This document shows positions 9,094 through 18,731 of a DNA stretch of 64,000 bases, in pieces. The notes below the pieces were generated by a model. That model had not been told where the DNA came from and did not search any database. It saw only the letters and a list, made by a program, of their open reading frames with translations. The position numbers and the translations under genes are program-made. Source of the DNA: Candidatus Heimdallarchaeota archaeon (GTDB taxonomy: Archaea > Asgardarchaeota > Heimdallarchaeia > Heimdallarchaeales > Kariarchaeaceae); assembly GCA_030149205.1 (NCBI GenBank), contig JASBSB010000003.1:124001-188000 (forward strand). Direction: 5' to 3'. Every line of letters begins with the position of its first letter. The stretch's first letter is position 1.

Positions 9094-11316
9094 ATGAAAT
9101 TAAAGGAATTAAAAATAGAAAATATTCTTGGATTTCTGGATCCAACTACAATTAAAATTTTAGATGATCTAATATATTTTGTAGGAGAAAATGGATCTGG
9201 TAAAACTAATCTTACTCGTATAATAAATTTTATAATACAGAATTTTGAGCGAGGGTCAGTTGAATATCATAAATTTAGGTTTTGGAATCCCAAAGAAAAA
9301 GCGAATTTTGAAATGATATTTGAACTAAATCAAAATGAACAAATTCTTTGGTCCAAAATAATTAGTTTAAAATTTATAATACTCTTTTCGCATCAATCTT
9401 CTGAACTTAAAATTACGAATGTAGAATTACTTTATAAATTCTATAACTTGTTAAAAAGAGAATTTAATAGCCAAAACGTTTTCAAATATATGATAATTTC
9501 AGGTGAAACAGATGAAAAATCACCTGAAACCATGAAATTTTATGCATCATTTTTAGATGGTAAGAAGAAACTTAAAACTTATATTGATATTTTTGGGATT
9601 GATTCAATCTTTTTTACAAATATACCGCAAATACCACAAGTTCACCAATCTGTGAGGACAATTTATGAAATAAAGCAATTTAATCTAATCTCTTTAAATG
9701 ATGTAAACAAAGTCTTATCAAATCTAGAACTACCAAACTTAATTGGGGGTAATTCAGAAGATGATATTGTAATAAATATTATGAATGGTATTCAAGGAAT
9801 TTTAAGACAAGAAAATAAAGATAATTTAGAATTTTTTTTTCGGACCAATGATTTAGATTATGTTACATTAGAGAAATTTAGGGCAATTAAAGAGTTTAAG
9901 GAAGATATGTTTTCACTTATCGAATTTTTCAGATCGAAGATTCCAAGATTCGACGATGAGAGAAATAATATTAATTTTTATCAATTGATAAACAGAATAT
10001 TAAATAGCAGCATAGATATATTGGTGGAAGATAGGGGATTAATAACAAATTCGGGATATTTTAGTTATTTACGTGGATATACTAAAAACTTAGTTCTTTC
10101 AACTTGTATTAATGATCTAATGAATATGAAAACTTCAATCGATCCAGTTAAGAGAAATCGGTACAATAAAATCAAAAAATCATTTCATAAGTTATTCAAT
10201 GTAGAATTTGAGCTTATCTACGAATATAAAATTCAAGAAGCTGACAATCTTAATCATGACCTACCAATGATGATAAATTTACAGAGTTTGGGAAGAAAAA
10301 TTAATGAATATGATTACATTATTGAATCGATAAACGATAAAAAATTCTATGGGGCTTTTCCAATGGTTGTTTTTATCACTGAAGATGAAACACAGTTTTC
10401 CTTAACCTCTGCACCTGGTGGTTATATTGAAGGTATAATGGTTCTTTACGCTCTTTTTAATTCAGAATCCAACACTGTTGTTTTAGATGAACCTGGAAAC
10501 AGATTTCATACGAAATATTTAATTAAACTAAAGGATTTAATTATTAAAAATCGTAAAAATATCGAGAAAACTTTAATTATCTTTACTCATAGCAAGGAAC
10601 TGATTGATGAGCAAAACTTAAATAATGTAAAAAGAATTATCAGAAAGAATAACAAATCTATTATCAAAAATGTTAATGAATTTATTGATAAATTAAATAT
10701 AAACCAACAAAATAAGATGATAACAAATCTTATTGAACCTTTTTTCTTAGATTTATTCTTCGAAAATAAGGTATTGTTTGTTGAAGGAAAATGGGATTCA
10801 AGGGTATTAACTGCATTAAATTACATATTAGAAAATCCTAAAAATATGAATTTTGATAATTTAAATCCATATGGAAAGATTGTACATACTATCATTAGGT
10901 GTGAAGGAAAGGGTTCATTACTACGAGCTGTACAAGTTTGTAAATTTTTTGAAATCGAATGGTTTGCGATAGTTGATTTTGATGCTATTTGTCAAAATAA
11001 ATTAAAAGAAAGTCAAGAGGTATGGAAAATTCTCGAAGTAGATGGTGTGGAAGACTTAAATGAATCTGTGTTGAGTGACAGCAATACAACCGCAACCCCA
11101 ACAGAAATTCTTGAGTACTGTGAAAATCATAAAATATTTAGTTGGGAAGGTGATTTAGAGAGTTCACTCTCCACTAATAAAGATAAACTTAAGCAGATGT
11201 CAATAACAGAATTAATTGAAAAATTAGAAGAGGAGATTAAAAATAAAAATAAGGAAATGATTAGATTAATTGACTTTCTTAAAGCTAAAGAGTTGTTAAG
11301 AGAACGCATATCATGA
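9094..11316 (+). CDS. OLD-like ATP-dependent nuclease (AAA/ABC-type ATPase plus TOPRIM)
   Basis: This 740-residue protein has the OLD-family layout. An SMC/RecF-like ATPase domain begins with Walker A GENGSGKT (31-38). A signature-like SLTSAPGGYIEGIMVLYAL, Walker B TVVLDEPG (near 461-468) and the H-loop IIFTHS follow. A C-terminal TOPRIM domain has the Glu in LFVEGKWDS (about 563) and DFD in AIVDFDAI (about 627-629). OLD nucleases such as P2 Old and GajA of Gabija act in anti-phage defence. No UvrD-like GajB gene lies next to it, so it is not a complete Gabija system. The DNA is clearly more A+T-rich than the flanks, which suggests horizontal gain. It lies in a 7-kb island with restriction and HEPN remnants. 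Confidence 0.82.
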   Translation: MKLKELKIENILGFLDPTTIKILDDLIYFVGENGSGKTNLTRIINFIIQNFERGSVEYHKFRFWNPKEKANFEMIFELNQNEQILWSKIISLKFIILFSHQSSELKITNVELLYKFYNLLKREFNSQNVFKYMIISGETDEKSPETMKFYASFLDGKKKLKTYIDIFGIDSIFFTNIPQIPQVHQSVRTIYEIKQFNLISLNDVNKVLSNLELPNLIGGNSEDDIVINIMNGIQGILRQENKDNLEFFFRTNDLDYVTLEKFRAIKEFKEDMFSLIEFFRSKIPRFDDERNNINFYQLINRILNSSIDILVEDRGLITNSGYFSYLRGYTKNLVLSTCINDLMNMKTSIDPVKRNRYNKIKKSFHKLFNVEFELIYEYKIQEADNLNHDLPMMINLQSLGRKINEYDYIIESINDKKFYGAFPMVVFITEDETQFSLTSAPGGYIEGIMVLYALFNSESNTVVLDEPGNRFHTKYLIKLKDLIIKNRKNIEKTLIIFTHSKELIDEQNLNNVKRIIRKNNKSIIKNVNEFIDKLNINQQNKMITNLIEPFFLDLFFENKVLFVEGKWDSRVLTALNYILENPKNMNFDNLNPYGKIVHTIIRCEGKGSLLRAVQVCKFFEIEWFAIVDFDAICQNKLKESQEVWKILEVDGVEDLNESVLSDSNTTATPTEILEYCENHKIFSWEGDLESSLSTNKDKLKQMSITELIEKLEEEIKNKNKEMIRLIDFLKAKELLRERIS

Positions 11317-11419
11317 ATTACATAGATTGTTATTTATTAACACAGGGTATTCTATTAGTCATTACAATTATTAATAGTATACCTCTTTAGTGAACTAGGA
11401 AACGAAGTAAGTTTTGATT

Positions 11420-12189
11420 CTATTAAAAATGAATTTAAAATTCCTTCAATATTTTGATGAAAAATTTTCCACAATTGATTTTAAATATGAGGGAATTAGT
11501 TATAGTAACACTATTCATAAGCAGGCAAGATTAAGAATTGAAAAAAAATACAAGAACAGTTAAAACTGCCATGATTTGTACACCAATCATACAAACCAAT
11601 AGTCAAAGATGTGATAAAAAATTCCACCTGTTAACCCAAATCTTCCATCTGAATTATCAAAAGATGGAATTGTTAAAGGAAAGTTATTTGTCGAATCTCT
11701 TTCACTTCGGTGTAGTTCATTTTGGTATATCCACTTGATATGTCAAAACTATACCTGACTCTAGCAACACCAGACTTATCTGAAGATGCATAAATTTCAT
11801 AGATGAATTTCAAGAAATAATGAATGTTTTATGACATTATTCTGGTCACATATTATTAAATTGCTTTATTTTTATTTTTAAGATAAACTTAAAAGATTTG
11901 GTTGGATCAGAATTTTTAGGTGGAATTATCTTAATTCTCACGTCCGAGGTTGTTGAATAATGTGACATAAAAGCCTCAAGTGAACAAAAGATGACTGATG
12001 TTGGTAAGTTTAGATCTTCAGGTCTAGTAAAACTCAGAAAATTTGATACTTAGATAATAAAATTGCCAAAAGAATTTACTAAGGATGCAAAATTTTTGCG
12101 ACTACTAAAAGAACAAATTCAATAATTTTTACTAAAGACAATTACATGTATGGAACTGCTGTAACTGAAGGAAAATTCAGATTGAAATA
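11420..12189 (+). pseudogene. decayed coding sequence of unknown family
   Basis: This gap of about 940 bp has no intact gene, but short protein-like stretches follow one another on the plus strand in shifting frames. Around 11630-11700 one frame reads PPVNPNLPSELSKDGIVKGK. Around 12000-12105 another reads VGKFRSSGLVKLRKFDT, then a stop, then IIKLPKEFTKDAKFL. A frameshift later it reads NSIIFTKDNYMYGTAVTEGK and ends at the TAG near 12189. The pattern is that of a gene broken by several frameshifts and stops. I cannot name the ancestor. Edges are approximate. Confidence 0.4.
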
Positions 12190-12256
12190 GCAATATTTAT
12201 CGATATGAAAGAGAGTGACAGAAAAATTTGTATAATATTCAATGAATTGAACACTA

Positions 12257-13282
12257 GTGAGTAGAAGACAAACAAAAATTAATCTAATTGAAAATGGGAT
12301 TCATTCTTTGTATAAGGGTATTTCTCAGTTAGAAAGATATAAACAAAGAGGAAATAGTAGATTTGATTTGAAGGATTCAATTGTTTCAATTCACCATTCG
12401 GTAGAATTATTAATGAAACAAATATTGATTGAGGAGAATGAGCTCCTGATTTTTGACAACCTTACTAAATACCACAATCAATACAAAAACGCGAAAGAAC
12501 AAAATATTGATGTTTTTTCGCTCCAAAAACCACCTTACACGATATCTTTTGATGAAGCAGTTTCAAGGGTAAAATCATTTAAATCTCCAAGAAAACTAGA
12601 TGAACAGTTAGTAGATAAATTGAAAGAATTGAACCAATTAAGAAACAGAATTGAACATTACGAAATTGAGATGGATAAGGACATTGTGGAAACTCTAATA
12701 GCATACATTATAAACCCACTATTAGATCTTTTTAGGACACATATCCAAGATTTTTCGACACATGAAAATCGAATAAACAGTGAACTCCCCTCGCTAAGTT
12801 CTTCCTATAGAAGAATTTCTAATGAAATTATCATGCCAAAGATTAACAAAATATCACAAATAGAGAAGAAGCTTGAATATTTAATTTTCAAATTTGATCA
12901 ACAAAAAATTCAAAATAAACGCTTTGTAAATTTCTCAAATTTGAAAAATGTTCCAAAATACACATCATTGATTCAAAAAAAAATGTATTATAATTTCAAA
13001 TTTGATTATTCCTTTAAATCAAATTCACAATTATGGAGAATTGTTGTTAAAGTGAACCCAAATCAAAATACTTTAATTAATAACATAAATAGGTTTAGCA
13101 AGATCCTAAAACAAGATTCGAAGATTATAATATGGTTAATTTTGGTTTTTGAATTAAGCGATAAATTGTCCAATGCATCCAAGTTATTTTTCAGAAAACA
13201 ATATAAAAAACAAATACCAAACCGACTGTACATCACTTCAATTTCTGATTGGGAACAGTTTGTAGATTATTTCAATAATTAA
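12257..13282 (+). CDS. HEPN-like domain protein, possible defence ribonuclease
   Basis: This 341-residue protein starts with GTG. Its N-terminal half is helical and carries LRNRIEHYE with R129-x4-H134, the signature of HEPN ribonucleases, preceded by a helix (SIVSIHHSVELLMKQILIEE) typical of HEPN four-helix bundles. The C-terminal half (about 200-341) is an uncharacterised mixed domain rich in Lys and Asn. HEPN proteins are common in toxin-antitoxin and anti-phage systems. No nucleotidyltransferase antitoxin is adjacent. The high A+T content matches the rest of the island. Family assignment rests on the motif and helix pattern only. Confidence 0.55.
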   Translation: MSRRQTKINLIENGIHSLYKGISQLERYKQRGNSRFDLKDSIVSIHHSVELLMKQILIEENELLIFDNLTKYHNQYKNAKEQNIDVFSLQKPPYTISFDEAVSRVKSFKSPRKLDEQLVDKLKELNQLRNRIEHYEIEMDKDIVETLIAYIINPLLDLFRTHIQDFSTHENRINSELPSLSSSYRRISNEIIMPKINKISQIEKKLEYLIFKFDQQKIQNKRFVNFSNLKNVPKYTSLIQKKMYYNFKFDYSFKSNSQLWRIVVKVNPNQNTLINNINRFSKILKQDSKIIIWLILVFELSDKLSNASKLFFRKQYKKQIPNRLYITSISDWEQFVDYFNN

Positions 13283-13299
13283 TTTTTATTCATTTAAAT

Positions 13300-14690
13300 A
13301 CTCTCTTCCCACATTTATAATATCAAGTGTCAAGGCATCCTATTTCTCCTTATTATTCAATTCACAATCCCATAGAGTTTTCAGTACCTCAATCTTGATT
13401 TGACCTTATGCATTAGTTCTATCGGGTTTAAATCAATCTTTACTGTTTTACCTTAAATGGTCTTTACTATTTTCTTTGCAAACTGTACTACGACATCATT
13501 TTACTCACTCGAGAATCAATTCTATCCATGAGCAAATTGTAGAACAGAAATTCAATGAGTGTTACCCCAAATTGCTTAGTAATCTGATCTCTGATGTAAA
13601 TCTTCTCACGCATTGTTTACTATCCTTTAAAATACACCTGGTCAATGATTCTGCTATCCTCATATGCATCAATTAATTCCTACTGTCTCTCACCCAACTT
13701 TTTAGTATTACCCTCATCCTTTTTCGGTAAATTTCTGAGGATATGGCGGATACTATTTTCCATCTTCTTGGTTTGTCCCTTGATATTCTCTGATCATATC
13801 TTGAGCTTTTTATCGAATTTGGGATCAAGTATGGATATAGGTTGAGTCAAATGTGTTATTCCAAGAGAGTGAATATGTCCATTCAAAATCCTCTTGGTTT
13901 TTCCCCTACAACTTGCTGTGAAGACAGTATTTTCATCATATGTACTGTTGGCAAGTTTGCATAATATTCCAAGATATGTTTGGACTTCCTTTCTGGGAAG
14001 TAAAAGATCGAGTGACTTGACAAACCCTCGAAAATCGTCAGCAAATTACTGCCTCACGTCCTCCTTAATCAGAGCTTATTTGGTCTTGACATGCTTTATA
14101 ATATCATAATGCTCGAACAGGGTAACGACAATCATCTGTAAAACTTAATCTACGGGATAATCTCATCAATTGGTATAAGTATATGCTTGAAATCCTGTTA
14201 GTGATAATTTAAGAGAGCTTCTTTCAATGAATTCTTCAAACCAAAATAATCAAATATTGAACCAGAAGCCTTGATATCTCCTTATCTACGATTAACTCGT
14301 GCAATTACCTGAAGGAGGTTATGCTCTTTCTTTCAATGGTTTGCAAGATACATCACCTTCACAATTGGTGCATCAAATCCTGTGAGTAACCTATCACAGA
14401 CGATCAGAATTTTTTTCCCATTCGAGTGAGTTTTCAATTCTCCCTCATTAGCATCTAAGGTATTGTAAGTTTGTACTTTAAAAATTTCATATGTTACTAT
14501 CTTAATACTCTCCTCGTTGATCCAGGGATTGATTCGTGTGATAGCCTCAGATAGTCTTAATCTTTGTAGTGGTTCACTTTCGGTCTCCCGTTTATAACTG
14601 ACATCTGAGGAATCCTTGAAGTTAAATCCAAGATACTTAATCAAACGAAACGCAGATTCTTCGGTTAGAGCCCATTCGCTCTATTCCTCC
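13300..14690 (-). pseudogene. hsdR: decayed, internally deleted type I restriction enzyme R subunit
   Basis: On the minus strand an HsdR protein can be read through many stops. It opens near 14690 with EWALTEESAFRLIKYLGFNF, which resembles the HsdR N-terminus. An ORF of about 100 codons (14644-14333) then jumps straight to ILIVCDRLLTGFDAPIVKVM of the helicase region. After an in-frame stop it continues KKEHNLLQVIARVNRR (helicase motif VI) and GSIFDYFGLKNSLKEAL. Further down, in other frames, the C-terminal helical region is visible (KKMENSIRHILRNLPKK). The nuclease domain and most helicase motifs are missing, so an internal deletion preceded or accompanied decay. No hsdM or hsdS is in the window. 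Edges are approximate. Confidence 0.75.
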
Positions 14691-14809
14691 TAAAAGCAAA
14701 TTAAAAATTACTAAACTAATGTTTAACTTAGCTAGGAAATGTTGTATGAAGGTAGAAAAAGCATAAGATTTATTGTTCAATTCTTTGGACATCTATATTT
14801 TATGGAAAT

Positions 14810-15802
14810 TTATTTTTTTGCAAATTTTGCAAACTGTGGTTCTGAGAACCACTGTTCTTCGCGATAAAGTTGAAGTTTGTTAATATGATCGATGTAGGGA
14901 CTTCTCAAATAGAAATCATGGGTCTGAGACATTTTTGGAAGAGGTGTAAAAGTAGAGGAGAGTTTCATAATTATTTCTTCTAAAGCTTTCAAAAAAAATA
15001 AGGTCCAATTGGATAGATAGGGTATGACTGAAACCTTCGTCATATTTCCACTTTTAATATGCTTATCTTCAGGCCACAAACCTAGAGATATCTCTTCAGG
15101 TTTCAAATTAAATGCCAATTGATTTTCGTATAGAGATAATTGAAAAAATGAATTTGAGTCGTGGTAAATCTTATCCCTAATATCCTTTAATTTGAAAAAC
15201 ATATCTTTATTGTCTAATAATGCATTGGTCAATATAGTATGAAAATTATATGTAACTCCACCTTCTAGCTTATTCAGGAATCTAGTGAAACTCTTCGGTA
15301 ATGTTTCTTGAAGTTGAATATCTGATAGTTTTTTGATTATACTATAAATTTCATCAAACCCAGACCTGATGACACCAAAGAAATATTCAATATCACTAGT
15401 GTAAAGATCATGGATTTGTCTATCAACAGTTCGACTTTGAAAATAATCCATGTAAAGGAAGTATTTCTCAAATACTGAACAGATCATCTTGATATCATGT
15501 TCTAAACCATTTCTGTCATTAATTAGGGAAAAATATCCAAATTCCTGTCTCAATTGGTCTAATGAATGCAAATATACATCGGATTCAGCTAATTTATTAT
15601 TTTGTGGTGACAAATAAAACGTGGGAAATAAAAATACTGAATGATAGTTAAATCGTTTTTGATTAGGGTCAAACAGTGGCATAATTAGCCTTCCGTCTTT
15701 GTTTACTACATGAAATGATAAAATTGTTTCATCTTCTGGTAAATGGTCTATATACGGTAACTTATTAAATTCTTTATAAAATTGATTTCTTCCAGAACTC
15801 AT
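14810..15802 (-). CDS. uncharacterised protein with HEPN-like R-x4-H motif
   Basis: This 330-residue, largely helical protein was not recognised. The segment FKLKDIRDKIYHDSN contains R209-x4-H214, the spacing used by HEPN nucleases, in the middle of predicted helices. That and its place beside a decayed restriction gene suggest a defence role, but there is no further support. It is A+T-rich like the island. It could also be a structural protein in which the motif is chance. Confidence 0.5.
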   Translation of the reverse strand: MSSGRNQFYKEFNKLPYIDHLPEDETILSFHVVNKDGRLIMPLFDPNQKRFNYHSVFLFPTFYLSPQNNKLAESDVYLHSLDQLRQEFGYFSLINDRNGLEHDIKMICSVFEKYFLYMDYFQSRTVDRQIHDLYTSDIEYFFGVIRSGFDEIYSIIKKLSDIQLQETLPKSFTRFLNKLEGGVTYNFHTILTNALLDNKDMFFKLKDIRDKIYHDSNSFFQLSLYENQLAFNLKPEEISLGLWPEDKHIKSGNMTKVSVIPYLSNWTLFFLKALEEIIMKLSSTFTPLPKMSQTHDFYLRSPYIDHINKLQLYREEQWFSEPQFAKFAKK

Positions 15803-15995
15803 ATATTACTATATCTCTAAGAGTGGTTAATAACTAAACTTAAAACTCATTTCCATATTGAAAAATATTACAACAATATTCATGCAACCTAAAGCTGATT
15901 TCTTTGATCATGTTCTCAACTTTTTTAGAATTTTCTTCATTCATTTTCAACTATTTTAGTTATCATTCTCATGTATTTCAGATTTAGTCATTAAG

Positions 15996-16958
15996 TTATA
16001 ATGTGAGAGGTCTGTCTCGTATTCCATCAGCTGTAATGTAGAAAATTTCTTCAGATTCTGGTTTTCTTGGGCTGTCGAACAGTCTGGCAATTCGAGCAAG
16101 TCCAGGGGATTTTCTGAGAAGTATTCGTGTTTGTGGTCGATGAGCCCAAGCTTGTCCAAGAGCTGGTTGTGACGCACCACCTGTGGCAAAATCATCGACC
16201 CGAGCAACTACCTGATTGGTTACGACCACCGCCATCCCATAGGTAAACGCCAAAGTAGCCAATAGTGACCCTTGTTGCATAATTTTCTGCTGTCTCTCTG
16301 GTAACCTTTCTTTATCAATATAATCAGTTCTAAAGTGTGCAGCCAAGGAATCAACGATAACAAGTTTGATGTTTTCCTCAGTTGCAATTTCTGCTACTTT
16401 TTTAATCAGCTTAAGCTGGTGGTCTGTGTCCAAGGCTTTCCCGACATAAATATTTCTGAGAACCTTTTGTGGATCCATCTCGTTACCTAAAGCCATTTCA
16501 GCAACTCTTTTTGCTGAGAAGGTGCCCTCAGTGTCAATGTAAAAAACCTTTCCCTCAAGTCCCCCTCTATCCTTTGAAAGTTGAGCATTTACAGCAAGTT
16601 GAAAACAGAGTTGTGTTTTCCCTGAAGCAAAGTTACCAGATAACTCTGTTATCTCTTTCTCCCAGATACCTCCTTCTAAAAGAGAATCTAAAGAATTTGA
16701 ACCAGTGGTCAATCTGTTTCTATTGAGCTCATCCTGAAAAATCTCATCAGCTGTCATTGGTTGGATACCGGTTTCTTCTCTGGCAAGTTCTATCATGCTT
16801 TCTGCGAGGTCTATTCCTATATTGAGTTCTGCTGCCAGATCCTCTGGAAAGGACAAAAGAAGAGATTTGACTGATTTGTAACCAGCTTTCTCCATCTTCT
16901 TTCGGATTTCGTCAGAAATTATTGGAGGAAACTCTTCCTTAACTTTCTTCTTTGTCAC
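15996..16958 (-). CDS. radA: DNA repair and recombination protein RadA
   Basis: This is the archaeal RecA/Rad51 recombinase, which forms filaments on single-stranded DNA and drives strand exchange. The 320 residues contain an N-terminal helix-hairpin-helix domain (about 10-65), a linker, Walker A GNFASGKTQ (108-116), Walker B LVIVDSLAAHFR, the L1/L2 region around QRQKIMQQGSLLATLAF and VARVDDFATGG, and the usual C-terminal ITADGIRDRPL. Length is normal. The start is GTG at 16958. It is the last gene of a probable operon after the longin-roadblock and Trm112-like genes (66 bp and 44 bp gaps). Confidence 0.97.
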   Translation of the reverse strand: MTKKKVKEEFPPIISDEIRKKMEKAGYKSVKSLLLSFPEDLAAELNIGIDLAESMIELAREETGIQPMTADEIFQDELNRNRLTTGSNSLDSLLEGGIWEKEITELSGNFASGKTQLCFQLAVNAQLSKDRGGLEGKVFYIDTEGTFSAKRVAEMALGNEMDPQKVLRNIYVGKALDTDHQLKLIKKVAEIATEENIKLVIVDSLAAHFRTDYIDKERLPERQQKIMQQGSLLATLAFTYGMAVVVTNQVVARVDDFATGGASQPALGQAWAHRPQTRILLRKSPGLARIARLFDSPRKPESEEIFYITADGIRDRPLTL

Positions 16959-17024
16959 ATGTAGTGTGTCGGGTAGATGTTTATTAAGAGGTGCATGAGT
17001 AAGAGAACTGTTGAAGATTTCAAC

Positions 17025-17471
17025 CTATTTTATCAAGCTAAGATTAAGTTCCTGAATAATATCAGGATATCTATCGAAAAAAGCTTTTTCCTGCTTTGGG
17101 TCTCTCAGCTCATCAGGATACATGACAGCAATTTCTCGATCAACAATAAAGTATCTTTTTGATGAATCTGTTAAGGTAAAGTACAAGACACCATCAATAA
17201 TCTCCTCTTTCCAGCAGGTTAAGCATTCATCAAATGACACTATTTTTTCGAGCTCATCTTTGGATTTAACCCTTTCATCCTCCTGTAAAGGATTTTCTAC
17301 AAGGTATTTAGATTTTCTTGCACAATAAAATCTGCAAAGAAGTCCAGATTCCTTGTGAGGTATTGGATCGACACTTCTGGTTCTAGTTTCAGATTTTAAG
17401 ACTTTTAGTTGTAAAGGCCACCTTTCTGGCTTGTCAGGATCCGCTAAAACATCTAGCAATCTCAGTTGCAT
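17025..17471 (-). CDS. Trm112-like zinc-binding protein, divergent
   Basis: This 148-residue protein resembles Trm112, the small activator of several RNA and protein methyltransferases. The N-terminus MQLRLLDVLADPDK aligns with the family's LLDILACP start, and the C-terminal YFIVDREIAVMYPDELRD aligns with the YPIxDGIPVMLPDELR hallmark. In between is a longer insert than usual with a C-x3-C pair (CRFYC) and a C-x2-C pair (CLTC). The first family Cys (ACP) is replaced by ADP, so zinc binding may be rearranged. It sits between radA and the longin-roadblock gene on the same strand. Confidence 0.6.
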   Translation of the reverse strand: MQLRLLDVLADPDKPERWPLQLKVLKSETRTRSVDPIPHKESGLLCRFYCARKSKYLVENPLQEDERVKSKDELEKIVSFDECLTCWKEEIIDGVLYFTLTDSSKRYFIVDREIAVMYPDELRDPKQEKAFFDRYPDIIQELNLSLIK

Positions 17472-17515
17472 AAGTTAAATTATCCTGAATTCTTTTAATT
17501 CTGCTGATTGATTCA

Positions 17516-18649
17516 TTACTCTTGTGGGATGAGTGCTCGAATACTCAGACACATTCTTTCAACAATGGGTTGCAAAAGAACAGCCGTATCATGAGTCTTT
17601 GTGATGACATACATGAAAGAACCTTCATCTATAGCCTCAAATATTGCAAAATAATCTCCAAGCTCCAATATTTTTTCCAATGGCTGAAGATTAAGTATCT
17701 CATAAATAAGATCAGACATTTCAAGAACTGATTTGTTTAAATTTTCGATGATATAATCTGGTAGGGACCCTTCACAGAATGTTTCAATTCCTCTTGAAGG
17801 GGATATGGCTACTACAGTTGTAAGTGAAATATCCGGGAAAGATTGGTTAAACTTTCGTAGCATAAATATTATTGCATTTTGAGGGTTAGATTCAACATCT
17901 TTGATTAACTGTTCATCTGAGGATGTAATTTCGGAATCAAGCGGTGTTGTATCAGATTGTGGGAGGGACACACTAGTCTCACCCTCATTGATATGAGAAG
18001 TAACCTCTTTTTCTGAGGAAAGAACTTCTGTCTCTGAGGATTGCTCTTCTGACACGGTCTCTTCTAGCCCAAGAGGTGTTTGTTCTGTGTAGATATTAGA
18101 CAAGATTTGACTAATTTTTTTGTCAGCATTGTAATAGATCAATTCTAGATCCAAATCAAGCTGAGGACTTGTTCTTACATCTGGTTGTAATTCATCAGAA
18201 GTCAACAGAAAGAGTTTAACAATTGATGTTGCAATCAGATCGTTTTGTGAAATAGACCCATCTGATTCTTCCATTGCAAATGAAATCTTGTAACCATCTA
18301 GAAATTTGTTGATGAAGTTGTTTGTTTCTATAGACTCTTGCTCTCTATCTATAACAAAAACGAATAATATTTCAGATTCACTTGCAAATTTTAGTTCCAT
18401 CTCTTTCATTTTTATCGTACGGATTGTCCTTTTTGTAGGTCTACCAGTAAATTCATTTATAGCAACCACAAGCCCACCTACAGCTTTAAAATCAATACTC
18501 TCCTTAGTAAAATTTACGTAGAGCACGAAGTCTCCGTTTTGGTCATAAACAAGGATACTATGGATAGTGCCTTTCATTGCATTAAGGTACTTTTCAACGT
18601 CACTTGCAGTCGACATCAAGGAGTTCCCCTCTGAAGCAGTGGTTGCCAT
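17516..18649 (-). CDS. longin-like plus roadblock/LC7-like fusion protein
   Basis: This 377-residue protein has two small alpha/beta domains. The N-terminal one (about 15-130) starts IHSILVYDQNGDFVLYVNF and resembles Asgard longin-like domains. The C-terminal one (about 270-377: TTVVAISPSRGIETFCEGSL to SFMYVITKTH) has the roadblock/LC7 pattern. A Ser/Thr/Glu-rich linker (about 195-265) joins them. Both folds act on small GTPases in eukaryotes, as parts of SNARE/TRAPP/Ragulator-type assemblies. Such a protein could be a GTPase regulator on membranes, which is inference. It leads a probable operon with the Trm112-like gene and radA. Confidence 0.6.
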   Translation of the reverse strand: MATTASEGNSLMSTASDVEKYLNAMKGTIHSILVYDQNGDFVLYVNFTKESIDFKAVGGLVVAINEFTGRPTKRTIRTIKMKEMELKFASESEILFVFVIDREQESIETNNFINKFLDGYKISFAMEESDGSISQNDLIATSIVKLFLLTSDELQPDVRTSPQLDLDLELIYYNADKKISQILSNIYTEQTPLGLEETVSEEQSSETEVLSSEKEVTSHINEGETSVSLPQSDTTPLDSEITSSDEQLIKDVESNPQNAIIFMLRKFNQSFPDISLTTVVAISPSRGIETFCEGSLPDYIIENLNKSVLEMSDLIYEILNLQPLEKILELGDYFAIFEAIDEGSFMYVITKTHDTAVLLQPIVERMCLSIRALIPQE

Positions 18650-18731
18650 AGGTTAACATTTGCAATCAATCCTTTATATCTTTTGGACAGAAGACATATT
18701 GAAAGGGTGAATATTCAGAATGAATGTTCTT

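Noticed and set aside
9094..13282. A Gabija defence system
   Set aside because: The OLD-like gene fits GajA only loosely, and no UvrD-like GajB is present; the next intact gene is HEPN-like.
13476..14109. Three small plus-strand ORFs of 66-71 codons
   Set aside because: They are antisense to the frame-shifted hsdR remnant, whose minus-strand reading matches the family.
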